A stretch of 52,194 bases of DNA from a bacterium. GTDB lineage: Bacteria; Patescibacteriota; Saccharimonadia; Saccharimonadales; SZUA-47. Location: contig JAUHWW010000001.1 of NCBI GenBank assembly GCA_030427365.1, forward strand, positions 95,963 through 148,156, read 5' to 3'. The translations under genes were made by a program, and so were the position numbers. The notes under the pieces were generated by a model, which saw only the letters and a list, made by a program, of their open reading frames with translations, was not told the DNA's origin and made no database searches. Below are positions 47,512-52,194 of this stretch, piece by piece (within the stretch, counting starts at the first letter, position 1; every line of letters begins with the position of its first letter).

Positions 47512-48384
47512 ATGCCAGAGTTACCAGAAGTAGAGACGGTGAAGCGAGGGCTTGAGAAGCTCATTGTTGGAAAGAAAATCGCTAGCGTTGATCATGACAC
47601 GCCAAAAAGTTTCCCGAACGATTCAGCTGCGGTGGAGGAGTTTTTACTTGGCGCTGAGGTTCGGGAAGTCAAACGTCGAGCGAAGGTGCTGCTGATTGAG
47701 TTATCGACGGACTATACGTTGATGGTGCATTTGAAGATGACCGGCCAGCTTGTCTACGTGGGCAAAGAACGCTTTGGGGCAGGGCATCCGAACGATTCAC
47801 TCGTCAGTAACCTTCCTGATAGATCGACGCGGGTGACGTTTGGGTTCGAAGACGAGTCGCATCTGTATTTTAACGATCAGCGTAAATTTGGCTGGATTAA
47901 ACTCCTGCCAAACGACTTAGTTAGTGAGGACCCTTTTATGCAAAAGGTGGGCCCGGAGCCACTCCATGATTCGTTTACAGCAGACGTGTTCATCGAACAG
48001 GTGCGTCGCCGGAAAGGTACGTCTATCAAAGCTGCAATCCTTGATCAGACGGTGCTGGCTGGCATCGGTAATATTTATGCCGATGAGGGATTATGGGGAG
48101 CGCAAATTCATCCAGCGCGGCGCGTGGCGGATGTGAGCGATGCCGAGCTAGAAAAGCTGCACGAAGAGCTGATCTATGTACTGAATCTATCAATAGAAAA
48201 GGGCGGCAGCACGGACAAAAACTACGTGAATGCAGAGGGAAAACGGGGCAGCTATATCGACTTTGCACGGGTGTTCCGCCGTGAAGGCAAAGAATGCCCG
48301 AGATGCGGCACTATTATCGAAAAAACAAAGGTCGCTGGCCGTGGCACCCACACCTGCCCAACCTGTCAGATATTGACAAATTAG
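47512..48384 (+). CDS. mutM: Formamidopyrimidine-DNA glycosylase
   Basis: 290 residues. Bifunctional glycosylase/AP lyase removing 8-oxoguanine and Fapy lesions. PELPEVETVKRGLE at the N terminus supplies catalytic Pro2 and Glu3. The H2TH region (TVLAGIGNIYADEGLWGA) and the C-terminal zinc finger (CPRCGTII, then GTHTCPTCQ) are complete. The ATG is six bases after TATACT (47500-47505). The last codons TTG ACA form the -35 box of the next gene. Confidence 0.97.
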   Translation: MPELPEVETVKRGLEKLIVGKKIASVDHDTPKSFPNDSAAVEEFLLGAEVREVKRRAKVLLIELSTDYTLMVHLKMTGQLVYVGKERFGAGHPNDSLVSNLPDRSTRVTFGFEDESHLYFNDQRKFGWIKLLPNDLVSEDPFMQKVGPEPLHDSFTADVFIEQVRRRKGTSIKAAILDQTVLAGIGNIYADEGLWGAQIHPARRVADVSDAELEKLHEELIYVLNLSIEKGGSTDKNYVNAEGKRGSYIDFARVFRREGKECPRCGTIIEKTKVAGRGTHTCPTCQILTN

Positions 48385-48401
48385 CATATTTTTGCTATAA
48401 T
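48373..48401 (+). promoter_or_regulatory. Consensus promoter with leaderless start
   Basis: TTGACA (48373-48378), 17-base spacer ending TTTGC, TATAAT (48396-48401), six bases, ATG 48408. The -35 box lies within the end of mutM. Confidence 0.85.
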
Positions 48402-48407
48402 GTAATA

Positions 48408-49505
48408 ATGACACGAAATAATCCGAACCGAGATCCACTGCTCCGCAACAGTCTTCTTGTAGCAACTGGTGCAACCTTAGCTATACTTGGAGCAGCCGCA
48501 TGTTCTAGTGACGACGATGCAACCTTCAGTGCCCCTGGAGTGGCAGAACAAGAACTGGTAATCGGAAGATATGACTTAGAGCATGAAAGCAGGGGTGTTC
48601 AGCTCCCGCATTCGTTCTCATACGAACAACAATTCTCTGACCAAGAAAGAAACGCTGCACTTGAATCGTTCATACATGACCAAGCGGACAGGCTTTATGT
48701 TGCTATGGACAAAGAAGACCTGCCAGGAATAAGCATTAAGTCTTACAATACTTCTGAGTCTGATAAAGATGAGTCACGAACAGGTACCGTGGTAATATCA
48801 CTACAAACTCATTCACATTTCTACGATATTACGGTTTCAGGAAGAAAAGCATGGGATGGGCAAAGCTTTATCACTCACGATGACGGTGAAGTTACTATTC
48901 AGCCAGACAGTATTGAAGTTGATCGCGGTCCAGTCGATAAAGAGGGAAAGCGTATGCATAACGAAGGCGAACGAGTAAGTTACGAGCTATACTTTGTAGA
49001 TGCGCACTCAACAACTGATTCTTCGGGTTTTGCAGCTCATTTTAAAGAAAGAGGTACGGAAAGAGTTGACTCACTAGGAAACGTACTTGGTGATAGGAGA
49101 GGTCATGTTGTCTATGACAACGCTTCAATATCGCAGGATGTTACGCCCATGGGTAGTCAAGTAAGCAGCAGGGAGAGGTATAGCGCCTCTGTAGCGGCCA
49201 TTGATGAAATTACTATGAATGGCATTGAATCAGTTATCGATGAGATTGTAGACCTTCACCGTAAAAATGTTGAACAGGAATCTATTGAATCAAGCGCTCT
49301 AAACCAGCAATCAAGTAAAACCAGTGGCTATCAAGACGAAGAGAGTTGGCAGACGACAAATACTATTTTGGATGAGGATGGAGACACAGTCGAGGGTGGT
49401 AGTAATGGAGTTTCAGACTCTGGTACAAATGGCACAGACACCGGACCGGGGATGCCAGATGTCGAGGATGAGTCGCATCATCCCTCAACGACGCTTGCTG
49501 ACTAA
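48408..49505 (+). CDS. Large lipoprotein, unknown function
   Basis: 365 residues from the ATG after the promoter; the longer in-frame ORF would include the end of mutM and is rejected. The signal has a basic start (TRNNPNRDPLLRNS), a hydrophobic core (LLVATGATLAILGAAA) and a lipobox GAAAC. The mature part is acidic, with beta-like segments (TGTVVISLQTHSHFYDITVSG) and a low-complexity Ser/Gly/Asp C terminus. Surface-exposed lipoprotein of no recognised family. AT-rich codons suggest an accessory gene. Confidence 0.75.
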   Translation: MTRNNPNRDPLLRNSLLVATGATLAILGAAACSSDDDATFSAPGVAEQELVIGRYDLEHESRGVQLPHSFSYEQQFSDQERNAALESFIHDQADRLYVAMDKEDLPGISIKSYNTSESDKDESRTGTVVISLQTHSHFYDITVSGRKAWDGQSFITHDDGEVTIQPDSIEVDRGPVDKEGKRMHNEGERVSYELYFVDAHSTTDSSGFAAHFKERGTERVDSLGNVLGDRRGHVVYDNASISQDVTPMGSQVSSRERYSASVAAIDEITMNGIESVIDEIVDLHRKNVEQESIESSALNQQSSKTSGYQDEESWQTTNTILDEDGDTVEGGSNGVSDSGTNGTDTGPGMPDVEDESHHPSTTLAD

Positions 49506-49579
49506 AGCATAAGCTTTTTGAACACATAATTTATTCAAAGTATTGCCGATTCACATCTGTTGATGGATACTGGTAGGCG

Positions 49580-50506
49580 ATGATCTACACTTTTACTGGT
49601 AAGAATACCCACTTGTTGAGCGAGGAGCTGCAGCGGATTACTGCAGCATTCCTAAAAGAGCATGGTGATATGGCGCTAGAGCGAATTGACGCCAGCGAGC
49701 TGGCAGCGGATGAGATTATTTCGCGGGTATGCAACCTGCCATTTTTAGCTGAGCGGAAGCTGGTTATTGTGCGCAGCGCTGAGCAAAATCAGCCACTACT
49801 AGAATCAATCGAGACACTGACTGAACGCGTGCCAGATAGTGTCGACGTGTATCTCGTTGGGCAATTTGATAAACGTAAGTCGTCGTTCAAAGACCTCAAA
49901 AAACTCACGCAGCTGAAAGAATTTTCTGACGTCAATGAACGCGATCTGCCCGCATGGATTGTTGCGTATACAAAAGAGCAGGGCGGCAGTATTTCTCAGT
50001 CAGACGCTCGCTACCTTATGGAGCGCGTTGGAGCCAAGCAGCAGCTGCTGGCACGCGAGATAGAAAAGTTGTTGATTGTTGATGCTGCAATCGCGCGGAG
50101 TTCGATTCAGACATTGACGGAAGATTCGGTCGAAGAATCTATTTTTGCGCTGCTTGACGAAGTCTTTAGCGGCAAAAGTTCGGCGGCTCTCAAGCGCTAC
50201 CGGCAGCAACGTTCCCAGCAGATTGATCCACACTACATTATTGCCATGTTGACTTGGCAGCTGCAGCAGCTCGCTCTCGCTGTGTTTGCTCCTGACAGCG
50301 ACAAACAAACGCTCGTTCAGGCCGGTATGTCATCGTATGCTGCCGGGAAAATGCAACGCTTGGCTAATTCAACGACGAAAGCAGATGTGCGACGATATAT
50401 CACACTGCTCAGTGATGTCGACATGCAAATTAAAAACAGCGCCGGGGTTGATGCCGACGCTGCACTTGAGACGTATATTCTCGAAATTACTTCTAAGAAT
50501 CTATGA
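49580..50506 (+). CDS. holA: DNA polymerase III subunit delta
   Basis: 308 residues. Clamp-loader subunit that opens the beta clamp. N-terminal domain YTFTGKNTHLLSEEL, then VCNLPFLAERKLVIVR, DVYLVGQFDKR and AWIVAYTKEQGG; the C-terminal domain has SVEESIFALLDEVFSGK, characteristic of HolA. The ATG is eight bases after GATACT. Its TGA stop lies inside the second hairpin of structured repeat copy B. Convergent with rpsT, a common neighbour. Confidence 0.92.
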   Translation: MIYTFTGKNTHLLSEELQRITAAFLKEHGDMALERIDASELAADEIISRVCNLPFLAERKLVIVRSAEQNQPLLESIETLTERVPDSVDVYLVGQFDKRKSSFKDLKKLTQLKEFSDVNERDLPAWIVAYTKEQGGSISQSDARYLMERVGAKQQLLAREIEKLLIVDAAIARSSIQTLTEDSVEESIFALLDEVFSGKSSAALKRYRQQRSQQIDPHYIIAMLTWQLQQLALAVFAPDSDKQTLVQAGMSSYAAGKMQRLANSTTKADVRRYITLLSDVDMQIKNSAGVDADAALETYILEITSKNL

Positions 50507-50575
50507 GAGGGGCACATCCCCTCTCATCGCGCAGGAGAGTCAGCAAAGCTGCTCTGCTGGCTACTCACCCCTAGC
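50499..50575 (-). repeat. Structured repeat, copy B
   Basis: On the minus strand, immediately after the rpsT stop: GCTAGGGGTGAGTAGCC, hairpin GAG-CAGC-TTT-GCTG-A-CTC with a bulged A, linker TGCGCG, and hairpin ATGAGAGGGG/CCCCTCTCAT. Relative to copy A the first stem changes CGGC/GCCG to CAGC/GCTG and AAG/CTT to GAG/CTC, keeping pairing. Both copies sit directly behind a stop codon, in the orientation of that gene. Confidence 0.75.
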
Positions 50576-50580
50576 AAACA

Positions 50581-50946
50581 CTATTTCTTCGAAGTAGTCT
50601 TCTTTGCTGCAGGTTTCTTGGCAGCTGGTTTCTTGGCAGTAGCCTTTTTCGCAGCAGCTTTTGGCTTGCTAGCAGCTGTGCGCTTGCCACCATTTGCTGC
50701 TTTGGCTTGAGCGTTCACTTGGCTTTTCTTGCGAGCAGCCTTGTTCTTTTCGATAACGCCTTTTTTGACTGCTGTATCGAGTGCGCTTTGCACGTCGTTC
50801 TGAGCTTCTTCAACGCCCTTTTTAGATGCGACCGCCTCCTGAAACTTCTTTAGTGCGAGTCGTATCGACTTCTTTGTGCGGCTGTTTTCGATTGCTTGGC
50901 GCTTAGCGACGCGTACGCGCTTCTTTGCTGACTGGATAATTGGCAT
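50581..50946 (-). CDS. rpsT: 30S ribosomal protein S20 with basic tail
   Basis: 121 residues against about 87 in most bacteria. Residues 1-83 form the S20 three-helix core (MPIIQSAKKRVRVAKRQAIE; LDTAVKKGVIEKNKAARKKS). The remaining 38 are an Ala/Lys/Pro tail with repeated PAAKK, like histone H1 or bacterial Hc1 tails. SD AGAGGAG is 11 bases before the ATG; promoter TTTACA-17-TATAAT lies at 51027-50999, giving a leader of about 45 bases. Structured repeat B follows the stop. Confidence 0.93.
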   Translation of the reverse strand: MPIIQSAKKRVRVAKRQAIENSRTKKSIRLALKKFQEAVASKKGVEEAQNDVQSALDTAVKKGVIEKNKAARKKSQVNAQAKAANGGKRTAASKPKAAAKKATAKKPAAKKPAAKKTTSKK

Positions 50947-50998
50947 TAACTGGGATTCTCCTCTTTTTAGCCTATCAATATTTTTAGCTTGGCCATGA

Positions 50999-51027
50999 AT
51001 TATACCGAAAATAACAGGGAATGTAAA
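50999..51027 (-). promoter_or_regulatory. Promoter of rpsT
   Basis: On the minus strand TTTACA (51027-51022), 17 bases, TATAAT (51004-50999). One of the few housekeeping genes here with both boxes, a leader and an SD. Confidence 0.7.
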
Positions 51028-51118
51028 GAGTTATGAGTAACGACTGCTGAAAGGGGTAGACATAAGCATTAATCTGTGGTATTTTTATAGAGTACTAATC
51101 CAAATCAAAACAACAAAC

Positions 51119-52194
51119 ATGCAAAATCAAACACTCGGCCAAGTTATTTCTACCTTGCAACAGGCGAACAACGTCCTGGTTACGGTCAAAAAAGATCCGT
51201 CAATTGACGAGCTTGCTTCGGCTGTTGGGTTGACACTTGCACTCAACAAAGAAGGGAAGCACGCGACCACGGTATTTAGTGGCAAGGTGCCATCGACAAT
51301 TGAATTCCTGCAGCCGGAAACGGTTATTGACTCAACGACTGATAGCTTGCGCGATTTCATCATTTCTCTCGACAAATCAAAAGCCGACAAACTGCGCTAC
51401 AAAGTTGAAGACAACGTTGTTCGTATTTTTATTACGCCGTATCGGTCAACGATTACCTCTGATGATCTTGAGTTCACCCAAGGTGATTTTAATGTTGATG
51501 CAGTGGTCGCAATTGGCGTTGTCTCGCAGCAGGACTTTGACACTGCCGTTGCCTCACACGGCCGAATCATGCACGACGCAACCGTTATCAGCATGACCAA
51601 GCGTGACGCACCAAGCCAAATCGGAGCTATTAATTGGCACGAGCCAATGGTGAGTAGTGTTTCTGAAATGGCTGCGCGAGTTGTCGATGGGATGAACCCG
51701 CAATTGTTGGACGGTCAGATGGCAACGGCGTTCTTGACCGGTGTTATCGCTGAAACGGATCGTTTCCGAAACAGCTACACAACTCCAGCTGTTATGTCAC
51801 TCAGCTCGCGTCTGATGATGGCGGGTGCCAACCAACAGCTCGTTGCTGAAGAGCTCGAAAAGCCAGAAGAGATACCATTTGATGATCAGATTATGCCCGC
51901 GCACGAAGCAGCGCAGCAATCGGCTGACGGCACGCTTGAAATAGCCCATTCTGACGAAGAAGATGCCTTGCAATCAATCCATATTGATGAAGATGGGACA
52001 GTTGCCGCTGGGGATGATATGCACCAGGATGCCTTTGGGTCATCAGAAAAACCAGCTGACAGCGGCAGGCAAGATGTCAGCGAGGCACTTGAAAAGCCGA
52101 TAAAAGATAGTGGACTCAGCTATGTCGAGTCGCCGCTATCGACACTCCCACCTCGCTCACCGCAGCTTTCAGACTCACTCCCAGAATCAGCCTC
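51119..52194 (+). CDS. DHH-like phosphoesterase family protein (3' end beyond window)
   Basis: The open frame runs from ATG 51119 (MQNQTLGQVI) to the window end, 358 residues so far. The N-terminal half resembles DHH/nanoRNase-type proteins: VLVTVKKDPSIDELASAVGL in the place of the first motif, DAVVAIGVVSQQDFD in the third strand and GVIAETDRFRNSYTTPAV further on. The usual DxD and DHH residues are only partly preserved, so activity is uncertain. From about residue 265 the sequence is acidic and low-complexity, ending Ser/Pro-rich. No SD before the start; short leader after a TATAGA/TACTAA region. Confidence 0.6.
   Translation, partial: MQNQTLGQVISTLQQANNVLVTVKKDPSIDELASAVGLTLALNKEGKHATTVFSGKVPSTIEFLQPETVIDSTTDSLRDFIISLDKSKADKLRYKVEDNVVRIFITPYRSTITSDDLEFTQGDFNVDAVVAIGVVSQQDFDTAVASHGRIMHDATVISMTKRDAPSQIGAINWHEPMVSSVSEMAARVVDGMNPQLLDGQMATAFLTGVIAETDRFRNSYTTPAVMSLSSRLMMAGANQQLVAEELEKPEEIPFDDQIMPAHEAAQQSADGTLEIAHSDEEDALQSIHIDEDGTVAAGDDMHQDAFGSSEKPADSGRQDVSEALEKPIKDSGLSYVESPLSTLPPRSPQLSDSLPESA

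Noticed and set aside
48294-48407. N-terminal extension of the 365-residue lipoprotein
   Set aside because: It would overlap the mutM zinc-finger codons and destroy the signal peptide; the leaderless ATG at 48408 gives a proper lipoprotein signal.

Overview
The window looks like a chromosomal segment of a reduced-genome bacterium of the Candidate Phyla Radiation (Patescibacteria), most likely a Candidatus Saccharibacteria (TM7) relative. This is an inference: no 16S rRNA gene is present. The clues are moderate GC, the standard genetic code (TGA is a real stop, often in ATGA overlaps), short single-gene or two-to-four-gene transcription units on both strands, and essential information-processing genes (valS, argS, dnaG, rpoD, polA, holA, rpsT, mutM, rlmH, orn) mixed with many lineage-specific small membrane proteins. 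There are also archaeal-looking families, a CarS-like CDP-lipid synthase and a TrmB-type regulator.

Layout. 1-5.8 kb: valS, an XRE-HAD fusion, tRNA-Ser(CGA), a flavin/heme reductase. 5.8-9.5 kb: ROK kinase, a candidate structured RNA, tRNA-Arg(GCG), two membrane proteins, tRNA-Ser(GCT) and tRNA-Ser(TGA). 9.5-14.8 kb: LMW phosphatase, DJ-1/PfpI protein, SPFH protein, a DUF1801-tag-HAD operon, an NTF2-like gene behind a CIRCE-like operator, rlmH. 14.8-16.7 kb: an operon for CDP-alcohol lipid chemistry. 16.7-26.4 kb: hydrolase, argS, a photolyase-like protein, glutamate dehydrogenase, mscL, msrB, a CapA-like protein, orn, a YjbR-family gene with a duplicated 3' end. 27-34 kb: dnaG-rpoD, a large inverted repeat, unknown genes, a P-loop kinase, a GGDEF protein. 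33.8-37.6 kb: a TrmB regulator and a VirB4/HerA-like ATPase operon. 37.7-46.3 kb: IMPase-like protein, lipoprotein, polA, a HEPN-like protein, HAD proteins, an AbrB/Doc toxin-antitoxin pair, a frameshifted NUDIX gene. 46.3-52.2 kb: hydrolase, mutM, lipoprotein, holA, rpsT and a DHH-like gene cut by the window end.

Two genome-wide features stand out. First, most transcription units have a -10 box ending only 6-8 bases before the start codon and no Shine-Dalgarno sequence, so leaderless mRNA appears to be the default; SD sites are mostly seen within operons and at a minority of genes (gdh, mscL, rpsT, rpoD, SPFH). Second, three of four tRNA genes are followed, beyond their own terminator, by a partial second copy of the tRNA: the 5' strand of the T arm, then an inserted hairpin-rich segment placed in the T loop, then the exact or near-exact T-loop-to-CCA end. 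In two of the three cases another terminator follows. I do not recognise this arrangement as a described element. A separate structured repeat of about 78 bp occurs twice (26.2 kb and 50.5 kb) with compensatory base changes in its stems.

Several conserved enzymes lack residues normally considered essential for a cofactor: DnaG has none of its four zinc ligands, the photolyase-like protein lacks the Fe-S cysteines, the IMPase-like protein has Cys for a metal-binding Asp, and PolA has lost its proofreading motifs.
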